The notes under the pieces were generated by a model. It was given only the letters and a program-made list of their open reading frames with translations, was not told the DNA's origin and did not search any database. Shown one piece after another: positions 1 to 8,412 of a stretch of 64,000 nt of DNA. This DNA comes from Stenotrophomonas maltophilia (GTDB taxonomy: Bacteria; Pseudomonadota; Gammaproteobacteria; Xanthomonadales; Xanthomonadaceae). The DNA is taken from NCBI RefSeq assembly GCF_002138415.1, contig NZ_CP015612.1, positions 1,218,001-1,282,000 of the forward strand. The letters run 5' to 3'. Positions within the stretch are counted from its first letter, which is position 1; every line of letters starts with the position of its first letter. The position numbers and the translations under genes are program-made.

Positions 1-18
1 GGCCAGCGACTCAGCCAT
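1..18 (-). CDS. DUF2063-family protein, N-terminal fragment (BufC/HvfC-like)
   Basis: An ATG on the minus strand overlaps the end of the MNIO gene out of frame and reads M-A-E-S-L-A to the window edge. In bufferin/HvfA operons the MNIO gene is normally followed by a DUF2063 gene whose product partners the MNIO enzyme. Six codons cannot prove the family, so the call rests on position and operon convention. Confidence 0.4.
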
Positions 19-856
19 GGGCCACCTCGGGCCAATGTGCCCCGGCCTGTGCCTGGCGGATCTGCGCGACCTCGGCCAGCAACTCGGGCAGTGGCGGGAA
101 GTTGAAGTCGCGTTCGAGCAGGGTGGGGCGCACGCCTACCCGCGCATAGGCCTCGCGCAACAGCGCCCAGACCACGCCTTTCACCGGCGCACCGTGGGTG
201 TCGATCTTGAAGCCATCGTCTTCATCGAAGTGGCCCGCCACATGCAGCGAGGCGACCCGCTGGGCCGGCACGCGGGCCAGGAATTCGAACGCGTCGTAGC
301 CGTTGTTGCAGGCATTGACGAAGACGTTGTTGACGTCCAGCAGCAGGTCGCAGTCCGCCTCGGCGAGCACGGCATTGATGAAGTCGATCTCGCTCATTTC
401 CGCGCCGGCAACGGCGTAGTAGGAAATGTTCTCCACGGCGATGCGTCGGCCCAGCATGTCCTGCACCTGGGCGATGCGCCCGGCGACGTGATGCACGGCC
501 TCGGCGGTGAACGGCAGCGGCAGCAGGTCGTAGACGTGGCCACCGGCGACGCAGTAGCTCAGGTGTTCGCTGTAGAGCTGCACCTGGTGCAGGTCGAGGA
601 AGGCACGCGTCTGGGCCAGCAGGGTGCGGTCCAGCGGATCAGGGCCGCCCAGCGACAGCGACAGGCCGTGGCAGGTCAGGCGGTGGCGTTCGCTCAACCT
701 GCGCAGCGCTGTACCGTGTGCACCGCCGACGCCGATCCAGTTGTCGGGCGAGACTTCGAGGAAGTCGATGGCACCGGCCGGCATGGCCAGCAGTTCGTCG
801 ATCAGGCCACGGCGCAGGCCAAGACCGGCGGCATTGGAAGGCAGGGGCAGGGTCAT
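11..856 (-). CDS. bufB: MNIO (DUF692) family peptide-modifying iron enzyme, BufB/HvfB-like
   Basis: A 281-residue TIM-barrel protein of the DUF692 family, now called multinuclear non-heme iron-dependent oxidases. Relatives modify cysteines in ribosomally made peptides to oxazolone/thioamide or thiooxazole groups that bind copper. Conserved metal-ligand segments are visible: [42 protein letters not shown] and LLERDFN. The start MTLPLPSN was chosen over a longer upstream open frame because it fits the usual family length of about 280 residues and lies just after the precursor gene. It should act on the EGKCG peptide encoded 56 bp upstream, with a DUF2063 partner starting at its 3' end. Confidence 0.9.
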   Translation of the reverse strand: MTLPLPSNAAGLGLRRGLIDELLAMPAGAIDFLEVSPDNWIGVGGAHGTALRRLSERHRLTCHGLSLSLGGPDPLDRTLLAQTRAFLDLHQVQLYSEHLSYCVAGGHVYDLLPLPFTAEAVHHVAGRIAQVQDMLGRRIAVENISYYAVAGAEMSEIDFINAVLAEADCDLLLDVNNVFVNACNNGYDAFEFLARVPAQRVASLHVAGHFDEDDGFKIDTHGAPVKGVVWALLREAYARVGVRPTLLERDFNFPPLPELLAEVAQIRQAQAGAHWPEVAHG

Positions 857-912
857 GACGGATGCTCCAGGGAGAGGGCGCCGCCTCGGAGGCGGCGCCG
901 GTTGAACGTCGA

Positions 913-1389
913 TCAATCGGCGACGCGGGAGAACAGGCCCTTCGGCATCGGCTTGCCGTTGGCGGTGTAGACGCTGCGCAGGTAGTCGTGTGCCTCCTGC
1001 TCGCTGATGTAGCCGTCGTGGTCGGTGTCGATGCGGTCGAACTCGGCGGCACGCTTGGCGGCCACGGCGTTGAACTCGGCACGCGAGACCCGGCCATCGT
1101 GGTCGCGGTCGGTGCGGGCAAACGAGGCGTCGCCGCATTTGCCTTCGCCACACTGGCCCTCGGCCACCTTGGCCTTGCCGGCGGGCTTGCCGGTGGCGGT
1201 CTTGTTGGCTCCGCACTTGCCTTCACCGCACTTGCCTTCGGCAGCAGCGCTCATGGCCATGGCACTGACCGCCAGCGGCTGGATCGCCGCGGCCTGGCCG
1301 GCCAGCAGCAGGCCACCGGCCAGGGCGATGCCGATGGCACCGACGCGCGGCAGGCGGGAGGAGGGGGTGGTCTTGGTCGAGACGGACAT
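913..1389 (-). CDS. EGKCG-repeat secreted peptide with C-terminal EF-hand pair (HvfA/bufferin-like precursor)
   Basis: 158 residues. Residues 1-35 look like an export signal with a hydrophobic core at about 17-35. Residues 51-60 are two adjacent EGKCG units, 77-86 an EGQCG then another EGKCG, separated by a Lys/Ala-rich linker. Residues 94-105 ([12 protein letters not shown]) and 121-132 ([12 protein letters not shown]) are canonical EF-hand calcium loops. In Haemophilus HvfA the Cys of EGKCG is the modified, copper-binding residue; that function is inferred here from the motif and the adjacent MNIO gene. AAGGAG lies about 8 nt before the chosen ATG. The EF-hand extension is unusual. Confidence 0.85.
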   Translation of the reverse strand: MSVSTKTTPSSRLPRVGAIGIALAGGLLLAGQAAAIQPLAVSAMAMSAAAEGKCGEGKCGANKTATGKPAGKAKVAEGQCGEGKCGDASFARTDRDHDGRVSRAEFNAVAAKRAAEFDRIDTDHDGYISEQEAHDYLRSVYTANGKPMPKGLFSRVAD

Positions 1390-1489
1390 GGTGGTGACTC
1401 CTTGGGAATGCACGCGGGGCGTGCGGGATGGACGCCGCTTGACGGCGACGGAAACGAAGGGAAGAAGCGCGGTGAAGGGACGAAGCGGA

Positions 1490-2134
1490 TCAGGCGTTGC
1501 GGCGACGGCGCAGTACGTAACCCACCAGCAGCACACCGCCGAGCAGGGCGCCGCCGAAGCCGATGCCGGGCAGCAGCGCGGCAACCGGCAGCAGCAGGGC
1601 GATGAGGCTGACGCCCCAACCCAAGCCGTCATTGCCAACGGGGGCGTGCTGCGAGCCGGCCAGCAGACGGTCGACGCTGAGTGCGCCACCGCCGTTGAGG
1701 ATCAGTGGCAGCAGCATGGCCAGGAACAGCAGCGGCAGCTTGAAGTTGCCGTAGCCCTGGTCGGTGATCGCATAGCCCTGCCAGAGTTCGCCCAGGCCGT
1801 TCCATTGGTCGGGCCAGTGCACGGCGGCGATGGCGACCACGGTCAGTACCCAGAACACATAAGCCACCGAGCGCGTGGCCAGGCCGAGCAGCAGCATCAC
1901 TGCACCCACCAGTTCCAGCCAGGTGGCCAGCTGCCAGTTCAGTGATGCGGGCAGGGCGGAGAACGGGAACGGGAAGCGACCTTCCAGGTCGGCGAACCAG
2001 TTCTGGCCGCCCAGCTTTTCGCGGCCGGATTCAAAGAACTCCCAGGCCAGCAGGGTGCGCAGCGCCAATGGCGAGAGCCAGCGGCCGACGGCGTCCAGGC
2101 GGGGGGTATACACGGAAGAGGCGGTGCTGATCAT
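1490..2134 (-). CDS. DoxX-family membrane protein, first gene of the EGKCG peptide operon
   Basis: 214 residues with at least four hydrophobic segments and the DoxX-type N-terminal region ([16 protein letters not shown]). The C-terminus adds a [21 protein letters not shown] segment that looks like a last helix with a positive-inside tail. DoxX proteins are found beside MNIO/DUF2063 pairs in gig, hvf and bufferin loci, where they are proposed to help redox or export steps at the inner membrane. It is the first gene of the minus-strand operon, about 100 bp before the precursor gene. The exact biochemical role is unknown. Confidence 0.85.
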   Translation of the reverse strand: MISTASSVYTPRLDAVGRWLSPLALRTLLAWEFFESGREKLGGQNWFADLEGRFPFPFSALPASLNWQLATWLELVGAVMLLLGLATRSVAYVFWVLTVVAIAAVHWPDQWNGLGELWQGYAITDQGYGNFKLPLLFLAMLLPLILNGGGALSVDRLLAGSQHAPVGNDGLGWGVSLIALLLPVAALLPGIGFGGALLGGVLLVGYVLRRRRNA

Positions 2135-2476
2135 GGTGGTGTCCTGCGGGCCAGTGGTCGATGGAGGCCATTTCAGGCGGCGCAGGTATCGGCAACGTGT
2201 GCCGTTGCCCGGGGATTTGTCAGCGACTGTGGCCGCGGCCGGGGTTTCGTACAGTCAGATACAAAGACGATGCGTTGGTGCACATCGGGGCGTTGCGCGC
2301 CCGCGTGCGGGGAGCGATATCCACCCGTTAGCGCCCAGCCAGGACCGGCGCCCGAATGTATCCCACTGTAGAAACCCGCCTGCGCCCTACAGTCCGGTAC
2401 AACTCCGCGCCGCAGAGAAACAGCGCCGATACACCGGCAGGCGGAAATGGCCGCTCCCAACACCGGAGTGCCACCC
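2135..2476. other. Divergent intergenic region, no gene seen
   Basis: About 340 bp separate the DoxX operon (minus) from the hydrolase operon (plus). No convincing coding frame, repeat or RNA gene is visible. Both promoters should lie here, but I could not pick a strong sigma-70 or ECF-type site by eye. Confidence 0.5.
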
Positions 2477-3271
2477 ATGATCCGTACCACGTTGCTTGCC
2501 GCCGCTCTCGCCCTTGCCGGCGCCGCCGCCCCGGCCTTCGCTGCCCAGGTCGACGCCGGCGCGCCGCCCACCATCATCCTGGTGCACGGCGCCTTCGCCG
2601 ATGGCTCCAGCTGGAGCAAGGTCATCAGCACCCTGCATGACTGGAAGCTGCCTGCGGTGGCCGTGCAGAATCCGCTCACCTCGCTGGCCGACGATGTTGC
2701 CGCCACCCGTCGTGCGATTGCCGCTGCGCCTGGCAAGGTGGTGCTGGTCGGCCACAGCTGGGGTGGCACGGTCATCACCGAAGCGGGCAATGACCCGAAG
2801 GTACAGGCGCTGGTGTACGTGGCGGCCTTCGCACCGGATGCAGGGCAGTCTTCGGCGCAACAAGGCGAAGGTTTTCCGGTCGGCCCGGGCCTGACCCGCC
2901 TGCAGCAGAGGGATGGCTACCTGACCTTGCCGGCCGATGCGATTGCTCAGGACTTCGCGCCGGACGTGATGAAGACGTCGGCTGCGCTGCTGTACAGCAC
3001 CCAGGTCCCGCTGAAGGCCAGCGCGCTGGGCGAGGTGGTGAACGTTGCGGCGTGGCGCAGCAAGCCGAGCTGGTACGTGCTCAGCCGTGACGATCGCATG
3101 CTGTCGCCGCAGCTGCAGGCCGCCACCGCAAAGCGCATTGGCGCGCAGCTGCAATCGATCGGCAGCAGCCATGTGTCGCTGCTTTCGCATCCTGCGCAGG
3201 TGGCCGACAGCATCCTGGAAGCGGCAGGCGTGAAGCCCGCCGAACTGCCGTTGGCCGAGCAGGGGGGCTGA
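2477..3271 (+). CDS. Secreted alpha/beta-hydrolase
   Basis: 264 residues. Residues 1-23 form a signal peptide ending AFA-A. The fold motifs are VHGAFADGSSW (oxyanion region) and GHSWGG with nucleophile Ser94; a downstream SRDD and the SSHVSLLSHP segment supply likely acid and His. It resembles EstC-like/salicylate-esterase-like hydrolases of unknown substrate. The start MIRTTLL was preferred to an ATG ten codons upstream because GGAG lies 8 nt before it and it begins the signal peptide. The stop is 3 bp from the next gene, so the two are probably co-transcribed. Confidence 0.85.
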   Translation: MIRTTLLAAALALAGAAAPAFAAQVDAGAPPTIILVHGAFADGSSWSKVISTLHDWKLPAVAVQNPLTSLADDVAATRRAIAAAPGKVVLVGHSWGGTVITEAGNDPKVQALVYVAAFAPDAGQSSAQQGEGFPVGPGLTRLQQRDGYLTLPADAIAQDFAPDVMKTSAALLYSTQVPLKASALGEVVNVAAWRSKPSWYVLSRDDRMLSPQLQAATAKRIGAQLQSIGSSHVSLLSHPAQVADSILEAAGVKPAELPLAEQGG

Positions 3272-3274
3272 GCG

Positions 3275-3820
3275 ATGGCCACACTGCGAGGGTATGCACT
3301 GCCCCTGCTGCTGGGCCTGCTGGGTGGAGCGGCGTTGTTGCTGGCATGGCCCGGCGCCGATGCCGGCGCGCAGCCGCTCGACGCAGCACCGATGGCGGGG
3401 TTCGACGGTGGCGGGCCATGGCACAACAGCTCCCCGCTCACACTGAAGCAGGTGCGGGGGCAGGTGGTGCTGGTCGAGTTCTGGACCTACACCTGCAGCA
3501 ACTGCCTCAACGTGGCGCCGCATGTCCACCAGTGGCACGTACGGTACGCGTCGCAGGGCCTGAAGGTGATCGGCGTGCATACGCCGGAGTTCGCCTATGA
3601 AGGGCTGCCCGGCAACGTGCGCAGGGCCATCGCACGGTTGGATATCACCTGGCCGGTGGTGCAGGACAACCAGTACCGGATCTGGAACGCTTGGGGCAAC
3701 CGCTTCTGGCCCGCGCTGTACCTGCTCGACCGGCAGGGGCGGGTGGTCTACCGCCATTACGGCGAGGGCGACTACGCGCATACCGAAAGCCAGATCCAGC
3801 GCCTGCTGGCCAGCCCCTGA
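3275..3820 (+). CDS. Membrane-anchored thioredoxin-like protein (TlpA/DipZ C-terminal type)
   Basis: 181 residues with an N-terminal hydrophobic anchor (about 8-25) and a thioredoxin fold. The active site is C-S-N-C in WTYTCSNCLNV, followed by VIGVHTPEFAYE and a cis-Pro-type loop near NRFWPALYLLD. This matches the DipZ/redoxin branch of periplasmic disulfide proteins rather than cytosolic thioredoxin. It follows the secreted hydrolase by 3 bp and precedes a two-component pair. The redox partner is not evident; no DsbD-like membrane domain is encoded nearby. Confidence 0.85.
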   Translation: MATLRGYALPLLLGLLGGAALLLAWPGADAGAQPLDAAPMAGFDGGGPWHNSSPLTLKQVRGQVVLVEFWTYTCSNCLNVAPHVHQWHVRYASQGLKVIGVHTPEFAYEGLPGNVRRAIARLDITWPVVQDNQYRIWNAWGNRFWPALYLLDRQGRVVYRHYGEGDYAHTESQIQRLLASP

Positions 3821-3878
3821 GCCGCGCTACCATGGCCGCGCCGCGCGGCGCTGTCCCCCTGCCTTCATCGAGAACGCA

Positions 3879-4619
3879 ATGAACCCTGTACCGCACATCC
3901 TTGTCGTCGACGATGACAGTGAGATCCGCCAGATGCTGGCTGACTACCTGCAACGCAACGGCCTGCGCGTGAGCCAGGCCGACGGTGGCCGGGCCATGCG
4001 CGCACTGATGGATACCCATGCAGTGGACCTGGTGGTGCTGGACGTGATGATGCCGGGCGAGGACGGCCTGAGCCTGTGCCGCAACCTGCGTGCCGGCAAG
4101 CATCGTGCGGTGCCGGTGGTGCTGCTGACCGCACGCGACGACGAGACCGACCGCATCATCGGCCTGGAAATGGGCGCCGACGACTACGTGACCAAGCCCT
4201 TTTCCTCGCGCGAACTGCTGGCACGCATCAACGCGGTGATTCGCCGCACCCGGATGCTGCCGCCGAACCTGCAGGTGAGCGAAGCCGGTCGCCAGCTGGC
4301 CTTTGGTGCCTGGCGCCTGGATACCACCGCGCGCCATCTGCTGGATGCGCAGGACACTGCGTATCCGCTCAGTGGCGCCGAATTCCGCCTGTTGCGCGTG
4401 TTCCTCGATCACGCCAATCGGGTGCTCAGCCGCGACCAGCTGCTCAGCCTCACCCAGGGCCGCGATGCCGAACTGTTCGACCGCTCGATCGACCTGCTGG
4501 TCAGCCGCGTGCGCCAGCGCCTGGGTGACGACGCACGCGAGCCGACCTACATCAAGACCGTGCGCAGCGAGGGCTATGTGTTCAGCGTGCCGGTGCAGTT
4601 GCTGGGGCCGGACGAATGA
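3879..4619 (+). CDS. OmpR-family response regulator
   Basis: 246 residues. The receiver domain has acidic pocket DDD at 11-13, phospho-acceptor Asp55 in VVLDVMMPGEDG, Thr in LLTARDD and Lys in TKPFSSREL. The C-terminal winged helix includes YPLSGAEFRLLRVF and IDLLVSRVRQRLGDD. It overlaps the histidine kinase gene by 4 bp (ATGA), so the two are translationally coupled. The RstA/OmpR/RisA type is likely; the stimulus is unknown. The start MNPVPHILVVDDD was chosen because it begins exactly at the receiver fold. Confidence 0.93.
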   Translation: MNPVPHILVVDDDSEIRQMLADYLQRNGLRVSQADGGRAMRALMDTHAVDLVVLDVMMPGEDGLSLCRNLRAGKHRAVPVVLLTARDDETDRIIGLEMGADDYVTKPFSSRELLARINAVIRRTRMLPPNLQVSEAGRQLAFGAWRLDTTARHLLDAQDTAYPLSGAEFRLLRVFLDHANRVLSRDQLLSLTQGRDAELFDRSIDLLVSRVRQRLGDDAREPTYIKTVRSEGYVFSVPVQLLGPDE

Positions 4620-5929
4620 ACACCGGCGCACGTCGTCCACGCTGGCCGCGCACGCTGTCGGCGCGGCTGCTGCTGGTGCTGCTGGGTGGACTGGCCCTGG
4701 CCCACGCACTGTCTTTCGGCCTGCTGTTCTTCGAACGCTACCAGTCCACCCGCAGCATGATGCTGCGCAACCTCGACGAGGACGTGGCGGTGAGTGTCGC
4801 GCTGCTGGAGCACCTGCCCGCAGACCAGCGCGATGCCTGGGTGCCGCGGCTGGAGCGGCGTACCTACCGCTACCTGCTGCGCCCGGCTGTGGCCGGGCCG
4901 GGGCTGCAGACCGATCGTGCACGCCAGGTCACCGCGATCATCGACGACAGCCTGCAGCATCGCTATCCGTTGCAGGCGCGCCAGGTGGCTCGCCTGCCGG
5001 AGCGGTTCGAGGTGGAACTGCACCTGCACGACGGCACGCCGTTGACCATTGAAGTCACCCCTTCGGGCCTGCCGCTGGCGCGCTGGCTGCCCGCCGTGCT
5101 GCTGGTGCAGCTGGCGCTGTTGCTGGTGTGCGCATGGCTGGCGGTGCGCCTGGCCATGCGCCCGCTGCAGCAGCTGTCCCACGCGGTGGAACAGCTGCAG
5201 CCGGGCAAGGACGGGCCGGTACTGCCTGAAGATGGCCCTGCGGAAGTAGGCGGTGCGGCGGCCGCACTCAACGCGCTGCAGGCACGCATTCGTGGCCATG
5301 TCAGCGAGCGCCTGCAGATCCTCGCAGCGATCTCGCACGATCTGCAGACCCCCATCACGCGCATGAAGCTTCGGGTGGAGACCCTGCCTGAAGACAGCAC
5401 CCAGCAGCGACTGCTGTCCGACCTCGACCACTTGGGTCAACTGGTGCGTGAGGGCGTGGCCTATGCGCGCAGCAGCCACGTCGCCAGTGGCGCGCCGGTG
5501 TCGATGGACCTGGGCGCGTTCCTGGCCAGTGTGGTCGGCGATTACGAGGACATGGGCAAGCCGGTCAGTGGCGGTGCGCCCGCTGGACTGGTCGTGCAGA
5601 CATGGCCGCAGCCGCTGCGCCGGGTGGTCGGCAATCTGGTCGACAACGCGTTGCGCTACGCCGGTGCCGCCGAGATCGAGGCGGGCCGCGATGAGGCCGG
5701 AAGGGTGTGGATCGGAATTTCCGACCGTGGCCCCGGCATTCCCGAGGGCCAGCTGCAGGCAGTGCTGGCGCCGTTCCATCGGCTGGAAAGCTCGCGCAAC
5801 CGCGATACCGGCGGCACCGGCCTGGGCCTGGCCATCGCGGTGCAGCTGGCGCAGTCGCTGGGCGGCTCGCTGCGGTTGCACAACCGCGAGGGCGGCGGAT
5901 TGCGAGCGGAGCTGCAGCTGCCGGGGTAA
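4616..5929 (+). CDS. Sensor histidine kinase, EnvZ/RstB type
   Basis: 437 residues. Transmembrane helices lie at about 17-39 and 155-178 and flank a periplasmic sensor of about 115 residues. A HAMP segment follows (MRPLQQLSHAVEQL), then the H-box AISHDLQTPITRMKLR with His241, then N-box NLVDNALRYA, DRGPGIP and GGTGLGLAIA of the ATPase domain. It is the cognate kinase of the regulator it overlaps by 4 bp. The 'DLQTPITR' H-box is typical of the EnvZ/RstB subgroup. The ligand is unknown. Confidence 0.93.
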   Translation: MNTGARRPRWPRTLSARLLLVLLGGLALAHALSFGLLFFERYQSTRSMMLRNLDEDVAVSVALLEHLPADQRDAWVPRLERRTYRYLLRPAVAGPGLQTDRARQVTAIIDDSLQHRYPLQARQVARLPERFEVELHLHDGTPLTIEVTPSGLPLARWLPAVLLVQLALLLVCAWLAVRLAMRPLQQLSHAVEQLQPGKDGPVLPEDGPAEVGGAAAALNALQARIRGHVSERLQILAAISHDLQTPITRMKLRVETLPEDSTQQRLLSDLDHLGQLVREGVAYARSSHVASGAPVSMDLGAFLASVVGDYEDMGKPVSGGAPAGLVVQTWPQPLRRVVGNLVDNALRYAGAAEIEAGRDEAGRVWIGISDRGPGIPEGQLQAVLAPFHRLESSRNRDTGGTGLGLAIAVQLAQSLGGSLRLHNREGGGLRAELQLPG

Positions 5930-5934
5930 TTGGC

Positions 5935-5974
5935 GGGGTCGGATCCCTTTGCGGGAGCAAAGGGCTCTGACCCC
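5935..5974. repeat. GGGGTC-GGATCCC palindromic intergenic repeat (copy 1)
   Basis: Reads GGGGTCGGATCCCTTT, a short loop, then AAAGGGCTCTGACCCC. The arms are complementary apart from the GGATCC/GGCTC region. Further copies occur at 20748, 31923, 31977, 35602, 58655 and 60704. It lies just after the histidine kinase stop codon and could act as a hairpin terminator, although no T-tract follows. Confidence 0.75.
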
Positions 5975-6057
5975 GATGTGGGATCTGCGACGTTCCTGCA
6001 TGGCACCGGGATCGGCGATCATCTCCAGCGAGTGTTGAAACCAGGGAGCACCACGCA

Positions 6058-7071
6058 ATGCAGGGACGCCGTTCTTCAATCTGGCACGCACGCCGTGTCG
6101 CGCTGCTGATCAGCGCAGGGTTGCTGGTGGCCTGCCAGCGCTCGCCGGATGTATCGGCCGAACACGCGCCTGCAGACCCACCGGCGGTGATACCGACCGC
6201 CGGCGCCGATCTCTCCCCGCTGCTGGATGCCCTGCCGACCTGCGCGCTGGACGGCTGGTACATCGATCAGCAAACCGACCGCCCGGCCCACCCTTGGTTG
6301 GCTGCGAACGCACCGAAGCCCTGCAAGGAGGACGAGGAGAACGAGATCGCCACGTTCTGCGTGCAGGGGCAGTGGAAGGGGTTGCCGGTGGAAGAGGTGA
6401 TCCTGCCGACGATGACGTTCGTCTCGTTCCGTGGCGTGAAGATCGGCCTGCCGCTGGAGAAGGCACGTCCCATCGTCCGCCAGCGCTTCGGGCAGGAATT
6501 TCCGGGTGGCGCGTCTTACGAGCAGGGCCGCAAACCGAAGCTGATGGCCGATCCCGAAGATGCGCAGCGTTCGTGGCTGCTGTGCAGCACCCCGGAACTG
6601 GGCCACGACGTGGACAGCGAGGGGAGCATCAGCTATTCCGGCATGAACCTGCCCTACGACCACGACGGTTGCAGCTACCGCTACAGCCCGGTCGACTTCT
6701 GCGATGCGCAGCACCGCGCAGCCATCGAAGAAGCTCTCCAGCATCAGAAGCCCAATTTCAACCAGCACTATCTGCTGGTACAGGTCGATGATCGTCCCGA
6801 GTACTTCCAGCGCACGCTGGTGCTGGTCGACACCCGTACCGGACGCGCCACGCCATTGCCGATCGATGCCTTCACCGGCCCGGCGGGGAAGGGCGGAGAC
6901 GCCGCCGGCTACGGGACCCTGGAAACGGGTGCGGACCAGCAGCAGTTCTGCCTTGATGGTGCGTTGCTGGTCTACCGCGTTTTCGAGGAAGGACGCTTCT
7001 GCTTCGGCTTTGACGGCGAGCGCTTCACCGGCCATGAAACCCAGTACATGCAGGCGACGGACACCCGATGA
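6058..7071 (+). CDS. Cysteine-rich putative lipoprotein, function unknown
   Basis: 337 residues. It starts with a basic N-terminus and a hydrophobic core ending in the lipobox LLVAC, so it is probably a lipoprotein with Cys near residue 26. The mature region has about seven further cysteines (for example LPTCALDG, ATFCVQG, LLCSTPE, DGCSYRY, VDFCDAQ, QFCLDG, RFCFGF), which suggests disulfides in the periplasm. No family was recognised. GGAG lies about 10 nt before the ATG. The N-terminal lipobox favours this frame over the long opposite-strand frame that covers it. Confidence 0.65.
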   Translation: MQGRRSSIWHARRVALLISAGLLVACQRSPDVSAEHAPADPPAVIPTAGADLSPLLDALPTCALDGWYIDQQTDRPAHPWLAANAPKPCKEDEENEIATFCVQGQWKGLPVEEVILPTMTFVSFRGVKIGLPLEKARPIVRQRFGQEFPGGASYEQGRKPKLMADPEDAQRSWLLCSTPELGHDVDSEGSISYSGMNLPYDHDGCSYRYSPVDFCDAQHRAAIEEALQHQKPNFNQHYLLVQVDDRPEYFQRTLVLVDTRTGRATPLPIDAFTGPAGKGGDAAGYGTLETGADQQQFCLDGALLVYRVFEEGRFCFGFDGERFTGHETQYMQATDTR

Positions 7072-7148
7072 CCGGTATTTCACCCCAGCCATGACATCCT
7101 CCCCGAACCTGCACATCCGGGATCGAGGCTGTTGAAGGCGAATACGCA

Positions 7149-8408
7149 ATGACCGCGGCGCGACAGCGCTCGATGTGGGTGGCGGGCCTGTCCACGGTGG
7201 TGGAGTGGTACGACTTCACCCTGTACCTGTACTTCGCCACGGTCTTGTCGCGCGTGTTCTTCGGCGGTGGCGAGCAGGCGCTGCTGGTCACCCTGGCCGG
7301 CTTCGCGGTGTCCTACCTGATGCGTCCGCTGGGTGCGCTGTGCTTCGGCCACCTGGGTGACCGGCTGGGCCGGCGCTGGATGCTGCTGGCGTCGATGGCC
7401 TTGATGGCTGCGGCGATGCTGGCCACTGCACTGCTGCCGACAGCGGCCACCGCAGGTGCCACGGCGGGCGTGCTGCTGTTGGTACTGCGCTGCGTGATGG
7501 CGTTTTCGGTGGGCGGCGAGTACACCGGGGTGGTGGCGTATCTGCTGGAAAGCGCGCCGGTGCGGCGACGTGGCCTGGTGACCTCGCTCGCTTCGGCGGC
7601 CAGTGAAGTGGGCGCGCTGCTGGCGGTAGCGATCTCCGCGCTGACCGTGGCGCTGCTGCCCACCGCGCAGCTGGACAGCTGGGGCTGGCGTATTCCGTTC
7701 TTCGTTGGTGCTGCGCTGGCACTGGTGATCCTGGTCGCGCGCTCGGGCATGCACGAGTCGCCGGAGTTCGAGCGGCAGCGCCGCGAGGGCAGCATTCCGG
7801 CTACACCGCTTCGCCATGTACTGCGCAACCATCCGCTGGCGGTGGCACGCACCTTCGCGATCTCGGCGCTGGGCTCGATCACTTATTACGTCGGCATCAC
7901 CTATGTGCCGGCATTCCTGCATGCGCAGGGGCATGACGAAGGTGATGCACTGTGGCTGTCGACGATTGCGGCAGTGGCGGTCATCGCGATCACGCCGCTG
8001 TGTGGTGCCCTGTCCGACCGCGTCGGGCGGCGGCCGATGCTGCTGGGCCTGACGGTGCTGGCAGCGCTGCTGCCGCTGTCCCTGTTCGCGTGGATGGCGC
8101 AGGCAACGGCATGGGGCATCGCGCTGGCCGCGGTGCTGCTGGCCTGCGTGGCCGGTGGGGTAAGTGCCGTTGCTGCGCCGGCCACGGCCGAACAATTCCC
8201 GGGCGAGGGCCGGGTCAGCGGCCTGGCACTAGGGGTGACCATGGCCACCGCCTTCTTCGGAGGGGCAACGCCATGGCTGGCGCAATGGTGGGTGGAGCGC
8301 AGCGGCTGGGCAGCGGCGCCGGGCGCGATGATCGCGCTGGTGGCGGTGCTGGTGCTGCCGGTGCTGTGGACCCTGCCCGAGACGGTCCCGGGCAGGGCCA
8401 AGCGCTAG
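7149..8408 (+). CDS. MFS transporter, metabolite:H+ symporter (MHS/ProP-like) family
   Basis: 419 residues with about 12 hydrophobic helices. The N-terminal STVVEWYDFTLY is the signature of the metabolite:H+ symporter subfamily (ProP, KgtP, ShiA). The loop 2-3 motif GHLGDRLGRRWML and the matching CGALSDRVGRRPMLL in the second half are the MFS A-motifs. The substrate is probably a small organic acid or osmolyte and cannot be read from sequence. It converges on the nucleoside hydrolase gene with only 4 bp between stop codons. Confidence 0.88.
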   Translation: MTAARQRSMWVAGLSTVVEWYDFTLYLYFATVLSRVFFGGGEQALLVTLAGFAVSYLMRPLGALCFGHLGDRLGRRWMLLASMALMAAAMLATALLPTAATAGATAGVLLLVLRCVMAFSVGGEYTGVVAYLLESAPVRRRGLVTSLASAASEVGALLAVAISALTVALLPTAQLDSWGWRIPFFVGAALALVILVARSGMHESPEFERQRREGSIPATPLRHVLRNHPLAVARTFAISALGSITYYVGITYVPAFLHAQGHDEGDALWLSTIAAVAVIAITPLCGALSDRVGRRPMLLGLTVLAALLPLSLFAWMAQATAWGIALAAVLLACVAGGVSAVAAPATAEQFPGEGRVSGLALGVTMATAFFGGATPWLAQWWVERSGWAAAPGAMIALVAVLVLPVLWTLPETVPGRAKR

Positions 8409-8412
8409 ACGG

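Noticed and set aside
6076..7149. 357-codon minus-strand frame covering the lipoprotein gene
   Set aside because: The plus frame has a signal peptide with lipobox and a ribosome site; the minus frame has neither.
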